Origin: Micropterix aruncella
Lineage: Eukaryota > Arthropoda > Insecta > Lepidoptera > Micropterigidae
Reading direction: 5' to 3'
Assembly: GCA_944548615.1 (NCBI GenBank)
Contig: OX155965.1
Coordinates: 16,636,995-16,700,994 of the forward strand
DNA: 64,000 nt
Shown: in pieces, positions 48,249-58,483 of the stretch
Numbering within the stretch: position 1 is the stretch's first letter
Layout of the letters: each line of letters begins with the position of its first letter
The notes under the pieces: generated by a model
What the model saw: only the letters and a program-made list of their open reading frames with translations
What the model was told of the DNA's origin: nothing
Database searches by the model: none
Position numbers and translations under genes: made by a program

Positions 48249-49322
48249 TATTATGTTAATATGACACACATACTACACTTCAAACATAATATACACTGTA
48301 TATTATACAGGAACAGCAAAAAGCTAATGCGATACCTACTTGGCTGTTCACATTTTCAGAAAGCTTTTTAAAGTCTGGTTGGTAATCTTCTGTGCAACCC
48401 AAAATCATACAATTTTTGACGTGTTCGTTAGTTAACATACTTCTGTATTTGGTTTTAATTACTTTTAGTTGAGAAAAAGCACGTTCACATAGATATGTTG
48501 ACCCAAAAAATGCTTTAATGATGAGAGCATAGTTTTGTATTTAACAGGGTCCATGAGCTGGAAACTTTTTCCAGCTCATGGACCGCTTTCGCTTTTATTG
48601 TCTGTGCTTTTAAGGGTGATATCACTGCGAAGTGTAATAATGTCTAATTCAGCTTCCGCTTTATTAACGAAGCAATGGGATTCCATCAACGAAGCTAGTT
48701 GTGAAACATCGCTATCGATAAATGGATTTTTGACAAAAATAAACGGAGGTTCTGTACAGATAATGTTGTCAAAACGCCTTTGGAATTCCGATTTTAACTG
48801 GTGAAACAGCTCCACATCTGGGTTTAACTCCACAAGATATTCAGCGTCCTAAAAGAGAGTAGGTAAACGAAGGAAAATGTTGAAAAATTTTCTCCTTTAA
48901 CTGCCTCTTCCATAGATCGATTTTTTTTACGAATGCTGAAATTGTCCTCATCATGTCTGATATGTGTTTTTCTCTTCCTTGTAGAATTTCGTTGAGTTTA
49001 TTTAGTTTCGCAGTTACATCAGTTAAAAATGCCAAGTCGGCCAGCCATACTTTATCATCGAGTTTTTCTTCGTAGCTATCTTTAGATTGCAAAAATATTT
49101 TGATTTCTGTCATTAAAACAACAAATCTTGTCAGCACTTTACCACGACTGAGCCACCTTACTTCAGCGAAGTAGATCAAATCCCCATGTTCACTGTCTAA
49201 TTCATCAGCAAATCTTTGAAAAGACGATGGTTCAACGCTCGTCCACGAATGAAATTCACGATATTGTGTATTCCTTAACCGATTTTGTTCGCGGGCGCCT
49301 AGAAAACAGGACGCGGGCTACC
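48249..49322 (-). pseudogene. hAT transposase remnant (C-terminal half with dimerisation domain)
   Basis: On the minus strand in order: EVRWLSRGKVLTRF (about 49160), then DKVWLADLAFLTDVTAKLN and FVKKIDLWKRQLKEKIFQHF; after a frameshift near 48840, LFHQLKSEFQRRFDNI and FVKNPF; then near 48520 GSTYLCERAFSQLKVIKTKY and LTNEHVKNCMILGCTEDYQP, the C-terminal hAT dimerisation block. The pattern matches the ZBED5/SCAND3-like hAT group by memory. Frames shift at least twice, and a 16-bp-arm fold-back at 48548-48584 lies at one break. The BED zinc finger and N-terminal catalytic part are absent. It could be mobilised only by a related transposase. Confidence 0.85.
48548..48584. repeat. Perfect 16-bp inverted repeat inside the hAT remnant
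   Basis: GGTCCATGAGCTGGAA at 48548-48563 and its complement at 48569-48584 leave a 5-base loop. It coincides with a break in the transposase frame, which suggests a local templated duplication or inversion error. Confidence 0.9.
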
Positions 49323-49546
49323 AGGTGCCCACGAGCTACCGGTTGGGCACCACTGCTCTAAACCAAATGTTAGACAGCGATCTCGAAGGTGGGGGAAAAC
49401 CCTAATATGTATAATATAAGTCACGTGGATATAAAAACATTACTTAACACTCACATATAATAAAATCATATCAAGATAAAGAAATACAGAGCAATAGTTT
49501 CAATGTTATTCAATACACGATACGAAAGGCAACGAGAGGCTCTTAC

Positions 49547-49635
49547 CTGATTGCAGCCGGTGAGATTTAGGCCGCAGGAGTTGCAGCGAAGGCATTCCTC
49601 GTGGTAGTGGTTGTTGTCGTACAACGGAGATGGCT
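49547..49635 (-). CDS. LIM-domain protein gene, upstream exon
   Basis: An 89-bp GC-rich exon. The acceptor is TTTTTTCGCAG at 49636 and the donor GTAAGAG follows 49547. The frame begins with the last two bases of a split codon and reads PSPLYDNNHYHEECLRCNSC, then GLNLTGCNQ, ending on a complete codon. H-x2-C-x2-C-x2-C are the central zinc ligands of a LIM domain. The remaining C-x2-H is supplied by the exon at 12310-12496, 20 residues later, which supports joining the two. The first C-x2-C must be in an upstream exon not found in this window. The exon sits only ~185 bp from the hAT element and ~135 bp from family A copy g. Confidence 0.88.
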
Positions 49636-49767
49636 CTGCGAAAAAATAATTAAAATTAAATTACAGGACGCGCTGGTTAATCGGCAAAAAAATAAGCTAC
49701 AGTGGGGTTTTTTGGAAGGGGCAGTTTGTAGTGAACGCATACTTTTGAGCTGTCAACTGCTACGGGC

Positions 49768-50400
49768 GAACCCACCACCCCATGAAGGCATAACGATATG
49801 TAATCTTTCTTTAAACAGTTGGGTGAACGCAGAGACTTAAAGAAAACATAGTCCAACGCATAACTACGCCAGCAAGCCCGTGATAGTTCTTGATCTCACG
49901 CCCTCACTACCAACTTTGGCCGGATTTCTCTGTCCTCCGGTCTGATCACGGATTCGAGGTAGCTTGCGCGGTCTCTGCCTGACGTAAACTGACCGAGGCG
50001 CACTTTGCCAGCAATGGCCTCTCGGGATCGGGTGACAACCGATCGAATCAAAGATAGATAACGTCACCCACGTATAAAACTACCCACGCTGTCATAAGAA
50101 ACATTTACACACCCTCTGGTTATTCGCCAGATCGCGTAAGCGTCGCGGACACAGCCTGGCATGCAAACCGCCCAGTTCCGCCCGAGGTATTTCTCCGAAT
50201 CCGCGATCTTCTGATCTTAACTGCCTCCGACTGCAGGATTACAGCCGTGGCGGAAGCTCACAGGCCCTGACAGGGTAAGGCCCTCTACGAGGGGCCAACC
50301 AAATGGGAGTTGAATTGCGAATTGGGCAGGTCAGATGCCACAGAGTTCGGCCAACACCATCCAAGCTGCATGGAACCATTAGGAACCATAAAGGTCAGTC
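49768..50400 (-). mobile_element. Family A copy g (diverged)
   Basis: Sense strand minus. The degraded 3' hairpin is CTACGGGCGAACCCACC at about 49780, and family blocks such as GGTAGCTTGCGCGGTC are near 49959. It begins about 135 bp upstream of the LIM exon acceptor. Confidence 0.7.
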
Positions 50401-50808
50401 AGGCCGATGTTACCAATAGCCTAGTTGAAGTGATGTTACAGATTAGGGCTAAAAACTCCTATTTTATGAGGGACAACCAATCCTCGCGTTCTCAATTAAT
50501 GGCTAAGTAAACTAAAAAAAATAATTGTTCACGTTATCATTAATTTATAAATTGCTTTAATTTCTGTACTAAAAATGCCGTATAGAGTGCCGTATAAATG
50601 TCTTTTTTATTATTATTTATTAAACTAGTTGATTGGAGTTCCTAAACTTGGTAGAGTCAAAATTAACCAAAATTACTACTCGGATACGAATATAAACCGG
50701 AATTACAAAATTAATTAAAAATACTACTAGAATATGTATAAAAGTACCTACATTATATGGTATACATACAAGAATACTGGATATTAAAGCGTAGATTTTC
50801 TAGGTTAA
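50401..50808. other. No gene recognised
   Basis: AT-rich intronic DNA. Confidence 0.5.
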
Positions 50809-51655
50809 CTATACTAATATTATTAACATGTAAAGTTTGTGACTTTGTGAGGTTATAGGGAGTATCTCTGGATCTACTGAACCGATTTCGAAAATTCTTT
50901 TACTAATAGAAAGCCACGTTAATTGTGAGTGTCATAGGCTATATATTAATCCGAAAAATAAAAAGACTTTTCGTGGTAGTCGGATTTGCAAAGTAAGTCG
51001 GAGGAAAAACGGTCGAATGAAAACGTTTCTTACGAAATGAGAGATATATGATTGAGTTCTAGGGGAAAAGTTCTAGAGCTTGATAATGCCTACAAAAAAG
51101 TCAGCGACAGCATATGTCTAACTTATATATTTAAGTCACAAAAAGTAGTTTTTTATATTAGGAAAAATAATTTAAATCATTAGGTCATGTTTATTGGTCA
51201 TATTATCAACAATTATGCATTCTTATCAAAATAAGTAAATTTGTCGTCTCATGTGTTGAAAACAAAAGACTTATCCCTTTTACTGCATAAATGGTTGAAG
51301 AGATAATACGACATTGATATGGAACCGCGACCTTATCTCGGGTTGGAACTCCTGAAAGTCAATGTATTTTGGTACCAAATTATAACATTACATCTAATAT
51401 GGTATACAGAGAAGTTTTGAACAATTAAAATAAACATAATTTATTCAATCATTATCATTTCATTCACTCATTTAAAACCCGGTAATATAGCCAAATTGGC
51501 ATGCAAATACATACATAGATATGCAGTAAAAATATAACCCTCCTTTTGGCAGTCAGAAAATAAATCATAGCACTTAGTACTAACCGAACACCCCTCATAA
51601 TTTCATCACAAGTAAAAATGTTTACCGCCCAACGAAGTGGGCACGGGTCAGCTAG
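50809..51655 (+). mobile_element. Non-autonomous Helitron, copy 3, with extra internal segment
   Basis: The 5' end ACTATACTAATATTATTAAC (terminal T mutated) and the 3' end GGGCACGGGTCAGCTAG at 51655 match copies 1 and 2. Between about 51302 and 51478 it carries ~175 bp absent from the other copies, part of which (CTAATATGGTATACAGAGAA) resembles repeat family B. Confidence 0.85.
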
Positions 51656-52679
51656 TATATAATAAACATAGCATTTCACAAATTTTCATATTTACTATGG
51701 TACTATTGTTCTATCGTACTAATAATCAATCAGAATTATTTGATAATGTCACAAATTATAAATAATAATACAAAGAGTAATAAAAAAATAAAAAAACAAG
51801 TATTGCCAAATTAGTAATCATATTAATCAATCGCCCAGTAGTCAATTTCCAATAGCCAGAATAAAAAAAATCACAATATATACTAGTCAATAATAGAAAG
51901 AATAAATATAGCCAATTATTATCAAAAACGATATTATCAAAATCCTTAATGCCATAGATTAGGTATTTAATTAAAATACACAATTTTTTTCTTAAAATGA
52001 ACCTTCCCAAGGTCTCTGATGCATATGGCAATGTATTGTTAAAAAAGGTATATTATAAAAGAAAGCTTTTTCGAACCTTACTCAGTCGTACTTTGAAATG
52101 TGGCAAGTCCTCTTTCTTTCGCGTATTATGCGAATGAATTTTCGAGTTAATTGAAGTAGTCTTTCTTTTATTGTATATTGATATTTTTTCTTGTATACAT
52201 GATGTTATGGTATACATATATACGCGACATACATAGTAATGATACTAGATTCGATAAAGTACCTACTGCTTACAGTATGTTAGCGAAGATATTGAGAACA
52301 AATTTAAATTTCCCGTTTTTGAAAGCGAAATATCCATATAACATTTGTCACCATTACCCAGAACATGAGGCCATAACCTAATATGGAATGGAAATAGGCA
52401 AAGTAAACCGATTTAGCTTCTTCAAAGCCGCATAGTAATTTGATTTTTTTGATGCCAAATGTGGCGCTGCCTAATTTTTATTTTCCTGGCAGGGAAAGTA
52501 TTGTGGACGCACTTCTGTATGTCTGTCTGTCTGATTGTCTGTATTCTTTCACGATAGCGGCCAAACGCTTCGTCCGATTCCACCAGGGCGCGCACTAGTA
52601 ATATTTTAATCTCAAAAAATTTGATTTCGAAATATGAAATTTGGTACACAGATGCCTTGTTATAAGTACAAGCTACACT
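51656..52679. other. No gene recognised; short (GTCT)n
   Basis: AT-rich DNA with TGTCTGTCTGTCTG at about 52520. Frames at 51756-52031 and 52178-52381 are unrecognised. Confidence 0.5.
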
Positions 52680-53110
52680 AATAATATTTAAATTCCGCCA
52701 TTAAAGTTTATCGAATATTAACGCCATCTGTTGGCGCTTCGCCCAACCCCACCCTTGGACGAGAAACAAACCACGTCATCCGAGGCAACGATATTATTTA
52801 TGAAATTAATATTCATATGAAATCAGTCATTGGCTACTTGCCGGAAAAGTCTTTAGGTGACGCAATCATTTTTTTTATTTGCTTAGAACCAGATTAAACT
52901 AAGAGATCAGGGGTGTCTCGCAGAACCCCTGACCTCCACGTGGCACCACGGGATGCCGCTGCTTACACTTTGGAAACTCCTGAGATAGGATATCATAGTT
53001 ATAATCGTCATGAAATTTGGCATGCTGGCATCATTTCGTCATGGCAAGAGTTGAAAATATTGTGTTTGAAATTGTTCCACCAAAGGGAGCGCTAGTCATA
53101 CTTCCATTTA
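52680..53110 (+). repeat. Repeat family C, copy 1
   Basis: It shares, in inverted order, several blocks with 59610-59920: GCCATCTGTTGGCGC-like, CGAGAAACAAACCACGTCAT-like, TTAATATTCATATGAAATCA, TTGCCGGAAAAGTCT and GGGATGCCGCTGCT-like. It is non-coding and resembles a LINE 3' end. Confidence 0.7.
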
Positions 53111-53339
53111 GATATAGATTAAGAAACTTGAAATTCGGTACACCGTTGGGCCGAAATCACATTGAGAAATTTAAGTTGATATTAAACTCATAATATTTTA
53201 AGTAGTAATCGTAAATATATTACATATAAATAATCGACATATTTATAATCGTAAATATTTCAGGTCTTTACGTAAATATTTTCATTGTTTTGCGTCGCGT
53301 ATTGACGGGAATTTTCGCTAACTGCTCATCGACTTTTTT

Positions 53340-53412
53340 TGTGAAATAATATTCAGATGGAATAAGTTCCTGGCTTCTTGCCGGGAAAGTCTTTGGGTGA
53401 CACAACCGATTT
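53340..53412 (+). repeat. Family C/D terminal module
   Basis: AATAATATTCAGATGGAATA followed by CTTGCCGGGAAAGTCTTTGG and GTGACACAACC, the same module as at 52836, 21001, 41370 and (inverted) 59745. Confidence 0.75.
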
Positions 53413-53929
53413 TTTGTCAGCTGTTCCAGGTGAGTTGACCATCGCAGATTGCTATCAATACGAAACTATCTGCCTACCTGCATTATGGATAGCAATATTT
53501 ACAGTGAAACGAGCGGAACTCGTATGAGTCACCTATACCGCAAAAGAGGGGATTCGCGCTGGTAGTTTTTATTCTGCGGTTTAGACAATTGTTTAAAATA
53601 CTGAAAAATGGAATAAAAAATAAAAAAAAAAATAATAAAACAAAAAAAGTAATAATAATACCAATAAAGAGAGCAAAGAGAACATATTGGAAATTAGCAG
53701 CAACCAACAAAAATATCACCTTACATTATGGTTAAGAAACCTTGGTAGGAGAGAGACGGAGAAAACATTCATTACAATTTTAAAATAAATAAATATATTT
53801 ATTTTCTATATATTTTATATACGTATTTTTACTAATTGTTATAATATATTATTAGTTATTATTATAAATGATTATTTATTATTGCTATTATATATTATTA
53901 TTATTATTATTATACATTATTATTTCGTA
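53413..53929. other. AT-rich, no gene
   Basis: It includes an A-rich block at 53595-53650 and (TTA)n-type repeats at 53880-53925. Confidence 0.6.
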
Positions 53930-54160
53930 TTACTTGTTTATAGTTCTAACATTATTTTGGTGTAGTGAGAATTTCATTTTAACTTGATTTGATTCAAATT
54001 GTTTATTTTTATTTTGGAAGTTATGTGGTTTATAATTATTTGTATTGGTATTCTCCTTAGAACAGGCTCTGCCTAGTTAGGAGCAACACAATCTATGTTA
54101 AGTGCTAACGGTGTAAGTTTTTTGTGGACCAATAAAATAAAAAAAAAATAAAAAAAATAC
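53930..54160 (+). repeat. Retroposon-like 3' end with poly(A)
   Basis: A CTTAGAACAGGCTCTGCCTA segment leads to CCAATAAAATAAAAAAAAAA and further A runs to about 54158, resembling a LINE 3' UTR with polyadenylation signal. No coding part was recognised. Confidence 0.45.
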
Positions 54161-55557
54161 GTGTGGCACTCGGGGACTGCCGCGGTAAAGCTATTGCATA
54201 GCATTTTTAACCCTTCAGGCCTCGGCCCCTCAGCCGATTGACAAGTTGATGTCCCAAAAATTTTTAGTAAAAATTAGTAAAAAAAATGAATTATGACACT
54301 GTCTCACCAAAATATTAATTACTGCCAAACCACTGTACCCATAATTAAAATAAAACATATTACAATAATAAAACATAATAAAATAAAACAAATAAAATTA
54401 AAATTAAATTAAAACGGGGCCGTCACGCTGAATCGTGTTTTGGCCGATATCGGCCAATCGGGGCTCTAGGAACAACTTATGGAATTATATTTATTTATTT
54501 ATTTTATTTTTTCTGATATCAGATAACTGCGCTCTATCGGAAAACGTTGAAATTATTCCGAATCATTTGCGGTTGCAACGTCTTCCGATAGAGCGCCGCG
54601 CACGAATTTTTTATTCGATAAAGCAAAAAAAAACGGAATATTCGAAAAAATCGTAGATAAAAAGATAGATAATTAAATTACATTTAAAATGGTGTAGGTT
54701 TCATAATAATACGCCAGATAGTATTTGCGTAGTAGTCGTTTTTGTGTTCGGTTAGACCTAATTTCACAAATTAATTACACTATGTAATATGAACAAAATC
54801 TAAAATATTCAAAGCTACGAATATTAGTACAATGTTCTTGTTTAACATATATTTTTTTCGAATCGTAAGCAGTACTCGGTTAGACGTAATTATCAGTTTA
54901 AAATCATCAATTTTCGTTAAGAAATTTCTTCATTCGGTCGCCGCGCTGGCCTAGGCCCGCGATAAAAGCTATGCAATAGCTTAAAAATAATGATTATAAA
55001 TTAAATTTTAAATAATTAAAAATATATATCTTAGTTAGATCTTTCCTTGACACAAGCGTGGCACTCTAGTGTGATTCCCGAAGTAAGCTCGCCTTAACAC
55101 AGGATTGCTTAGCAAGGCGGGCTCGGCTGCTCTTTGCTTAGCACAATTGAAAGGTAATCATTTGCGTTTAATGTATGTCCTATGTAACCTGGGCTCAGAC
55201 AGATGTGTATATAACTTTAAAGCATACAACAGCATTGTCTAAATTGTCATTTCATTTTCTGTTGTGCTCATATAAAAATATAGATGCCTAGAAATGTAGT
55301 ATGATCAACATTTCGTTATCAGCACTTTCAACGAATCGAAAGAGTCAGTATGATGTCGGACCGAGTAGTATAATATGCCTACCTAATTCGGCAAATGCTC
55401 ACTGAATGGTAACCATAGCCCGAGGCGACATCGTTAGCGACTGAAATATGTAGATCTTTGAATAATTCGCGGCGCTACCTACCCTCTCTTTCACTCCGTC
55501 GCCATGACAATGGATTTTTCACGGAATACTCCAAATTAACGACGTCCGGAGAATTAT
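54161..55557. other. No gene recognised; one strong hairpin
   Basis: GCGCTCTATCGGAAAACGTT near 54530 and AACGTCTTCCGATAGAGCGC near 54580 are inverted with one mismatch. A GGCCGATATCGGCC palindrome is at about 54441. Confidence 0.6.
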
Positions 55558-56562
55558 GGTGGCTAATAATGGGGAGTTAATGGGCCCTTGCTGAGTTGGC
55601 CACGAAGACCCATTCTGTTCAGGATTGGTCACACTCACGGGTCAACACCTATCCGAGGGCCTCCACGCATGAAGTGCGAGCCTGGGTAGGACTATGGCCT
55701 TATGGCCCTGGGAATCAACCTTCTGGCGCTCCTGGACGGTCTGCGCACCATGCGGCGTAAGCCAATCGACTGTGCACTCTGACTAACAGTCGGGGGAGTC
55801 TGGAAGCTGTACTGTTTCCTAAATATAGAGCGGGGGTGGTTGCGGACCTTACGGCGACTGCTCTTGAAACGACCATCGGCTACCCGATCCTGGGTGAATA
55901 GCCGGGCAAAGGATGCAGTGGTCCGCGATAGATTCGGTATACACAGTATCACCGCTTCGTAAGGGAGAGGACCGCGCAAGCGACCTCGAACTCGTAACCA
56001 ATCGAGAGACTGGAGTAATCTGGTCGCAATTGGAAGTAAGGGCGTGAGTGTAAGCCCGCTGGGTAACACTCCTGGCTATCTCGCGGTTAAGGCGTTGGCC
56101 TCTTACGGGTTTGTGGCGGAGCTAGACGGTGGACTGTTTAGTCCAAGTCTTCTGCGCTTACTTCAGGGAGATAGAACGAATAATCGTTAACCCTTCCTAT
56201 GTGAGCTAACCATTCTTGGTTAAACGCTTACAAATGCCTAAAATGGTATCTAATCAATATTGGTTAGGGCGCTCCGCGCTGTGCTAACTTTGTAATATTT
56301 ATTCATTATTATCTTAATTGTTTTACGAGATAATTTTATAATGTTATAATATTTCAAATTTCAATGCGATCATTTTACAGTTATTCTTTTTACGATCCGT
56401 ATAGTAGTTTAAAAGTTATGGTCGTTTTTTCTCAAGGACATCGACTTCATGCGCAAAACTGTCCCGGGCAGAAATTTTTACCCCGCGATAGAAGGGGTTA
56501 AAACTTCCTGAGGTGACGGGCTCGCCGCTGTAGTCGACAACCCTAGTTGGTGGCTAATTATG
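55558..56562 (+). mobile_element. Family A copy h, interrupted by a TTAA MITE
   Basis: Direct repeats GGTGGCTAATAATG (55558-55571) and GGTGGCTAATTATG (56549-56562) agree at 13 of 14 bases. The sense strand is plus, starting GGGAGTTAATGGGCCC and ending ACGGGCTCGCCGCTGTAGTC (one base lost from the hairpin). Without the nested MITE the copy is about 666 bp. Confidence 0.9.
56187..56501. mobile_element. piggyBac-like MITE with TTAA duplication
   Basis: A 307-bp insert (56191-56497) lies between TTAA at 56187-56190 and TTAA at 56498-56501. Its ends CCCTTCCTATG and, inverted, CCCCTTCTATC are similar. TTAA duplications with CCC-starting ends are typical of piggyBac. It is non-coding and interrupts family A where other copies are continuous. 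Confidence 0.88.
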
Positions 56563-57414
56563 CACCTTACTAACACTACCCTTTTTACTTTCTTGAACCA
56601 CCAACCGACAAGGAGGTTTTTTTATCGAGATGAAGACGGATACATTTTGACCCCCCTCTACATACATACATACATATATACAATCATACATATCCCATGC
56701 TTCAACGTACAACCACCTTGTTTCGGTCAATGTGTTTGTTTCGGTCAATGCCTATGCCAATTAATTGATTAAATCCCAATGAAGAAAATTTCACCCGTTG
56801 AAAATATTAATTAGTGTAATGACTATTTTAATTGGAGTACGCTTTATTGGTATTTTCCGGTGTTGGAAGTGGCCACTTCTGTGTCGAGCGGCCTGAGCGA
56901 CCTGGGCGGCTTGGTAGTCCGTGAGCTCGTTAAGGTTACTTACTCGTAGGTACCTAAATTTTTATAACGTTCGATTAATTTTCAGTTTATTGGCATACAT
57001 ATCTTACATATATATGCATTATTTAATTAATATAATTATTGCATATCCTAAATAATATAATTATTGAAATTAAATATTGCATATCTTACATAGATTATGC
57101 AATATTTAATACCACAGCATTGTATTTTGCACTATTTTACTATGTTGAAAAACACCCATAAAATAATAGTATTGGCATAGTAGAATACTTTACTGCTTTA
57201 GTTCAATTTGAGTTGAATTAATTACGCCTTTACGAAATCAAAAACTAACACATAGTCGCAAGTGGGATTAGGGGGAAAAGAATTTAATTTAATTAAAACA
57301 TCGCCATATATTTTATTTTTTAGCATCTATTGTACATAACATATCATATACATAAAGCTTGGAAACACCATAAGATTCAGCAGGATTATTCTGCTTTCAG
57401 TTAAAATGTATGAA
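56563..57414. other. No gene recognised; GC-richer patch at 56868-56945
   Basis: The patch is ~75 bp of higher GC ending near GGTTACTTACTCG. I looked for an exon of the LIM gene there but found no consistent splice frame. Confidence 0.45.
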
Positions 57415-58112
57415 AAGAACCCGTCACCCCAGGATGGTGTAAAGACATATAGCCGATATTTTTTCAGCCGTGGGATGAGCGTAGAAGATTTGAGATAAGA
57501 CAAATCTACTGTCTAGCTCGCCAGTAGCCTGTTAGAGACCGACGTCTTACGGCGAAGCACCGGGAAAGGTACACAGAGTGCAGCCTCGCCCCCTAACTAC
57601 CAGTTTTGGTAGGATATCTCCATCTGTAATTAACCTTCAGGATACCTTCGTCCTCCCGACTGGTTACGGGTCCGAAGTCACTTACGCAACCTCTACCTGT
57701 TTTATTACAACGGTAATTCAGTTAGAATTTATCACGGACCTGGGCGTTCTTTGCCGTAGTGCCACACGGGATAGAGTGGCCCAAGGTCATTTCAAGAGTA
57801 GCATGACAACAGGTCAACATCCACCCCCGCTGCTTAGGAGACAGTGTATTTCTATTGTCTCCAGACCCCTTCAGCCATTAGTCAGAATGCACAACCGATT
57901 GGCTTCGCCGACCGGTGCGCAAACCGTCCAGTGGTGCCGGAATGCAATCCCGCCGGGAGAAATCGGTCCACCAGCTTTTGAGGAATACAGAGAGTCTTAC
58001 CCGTAGTAGAATTTCACACGAGAAGGCTTCTGAATAAGAGCTGAATCGTGAGATGAGCCGATCCGAGAACAAAGTGGATCTTGTGGCCCAAGCTGCACGA
58101 AGCCGTTCATCA
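57415..58112 (-). mobile_element. Family A copy i (subtype 2)
   Basis: Sense strand minus. The family blocks run from the 3' end (CCCGTCACCCCAGG at 57420) to the 5' end (GCCCAAGCTGCACGAAGCC at about 58087), in parallel with copy c. The final hairpin is only partly present. Confidence 0.8.
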
Positions 58113-58483
58113 CCTCGATAGAGTCACACTTAGGGAGAAATCGTTCGTTGGAGCTGCATGGCGGATGCGTTTGCAAAGCGTTATTAAAGCGTATATCGTG
58201 AGAATGCTCCTCCGCCGACGACTCCTCCGAAAGACCACTGAGACCTCGGCTGAAGGCCTTGGGCCGGACGGCATTTCACCCTATATTGTAAAATTATGTG
58301 GAAAGTTACTGCATAGCCCATAACATTATTTATATCATTTATATTGAGAAAACATTCTGGTTTTCAAACAAATGGAAAGTAAGACGCATCACACCGATCC
58401 ATAAGAATGGTTCTGTTTTAATGGTGTGAACTACAAACCAATATTGTACTTTACTGCCAAACTGTTCCAAATGATAGAGAACT
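58113..58483 (+). pseudogene. LINE reverse transcriptase fragment (fingers region)
   Basis: The plus strand encodes GLGPDGISPYIVKLCGKLL, then after frameshifts FSNKWKVRRITPIHKNGS and NYKPILYFTAKLFQMIEN. This is the GPDGIP...WK...V.PI.K.G...NYRPI...LAK.FE segment of jockey-type reverse transcriptases. It is sandwiched between two family A copies and ends exactly where copy j begins, so copy j may have cut it. Confidence 0.75.

Larger units (their letters stand above)
48107..49363 (-). mobile_element. hAT element, internally deleted, intact TIRs and 8-bp TSD
   Basis: CTCTAAAC is duplicated exactly at 48107-48114 and 49356-49363. The element (48115-49355, 1241 bp) has inverted ends CAGTGGTGCCCAAC. 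An 8-bp duplication with CAGTGG..-type ends is diagnostic of hAT. Full hAT elements are several kb; the zinc-finger and most of the catalytic region are gone. Confidence 0.95.
12497..49546 (-). other. 37-kb intron within the LIM domain
   Basis: This is the span between the donor after CAATCAG (49547) and the acceptor before AAACGTGCG (12496). Both sites are consensus GT-AG and the phases match (phase 0). The intron is filled with transposable elements on both strands. No further exon completing a different splice form was recognised. Confidence 0.75.

Noticed and set aside
55692..56069. 125-codon minus-strand frame in family A copy h
   Set aside because: It lies antisense in a GC-rich repeat, and other copies break the frame at different places. 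Similar antisense frames at 16672 and 7580 look like composition effects.
56868..56945. Candidate upstream LIM exon (first C-x2-C)
   Set aside because: The translated frames have no C-x2-C pair, and the splice phase needed before the 49547-49635 exon is not met.
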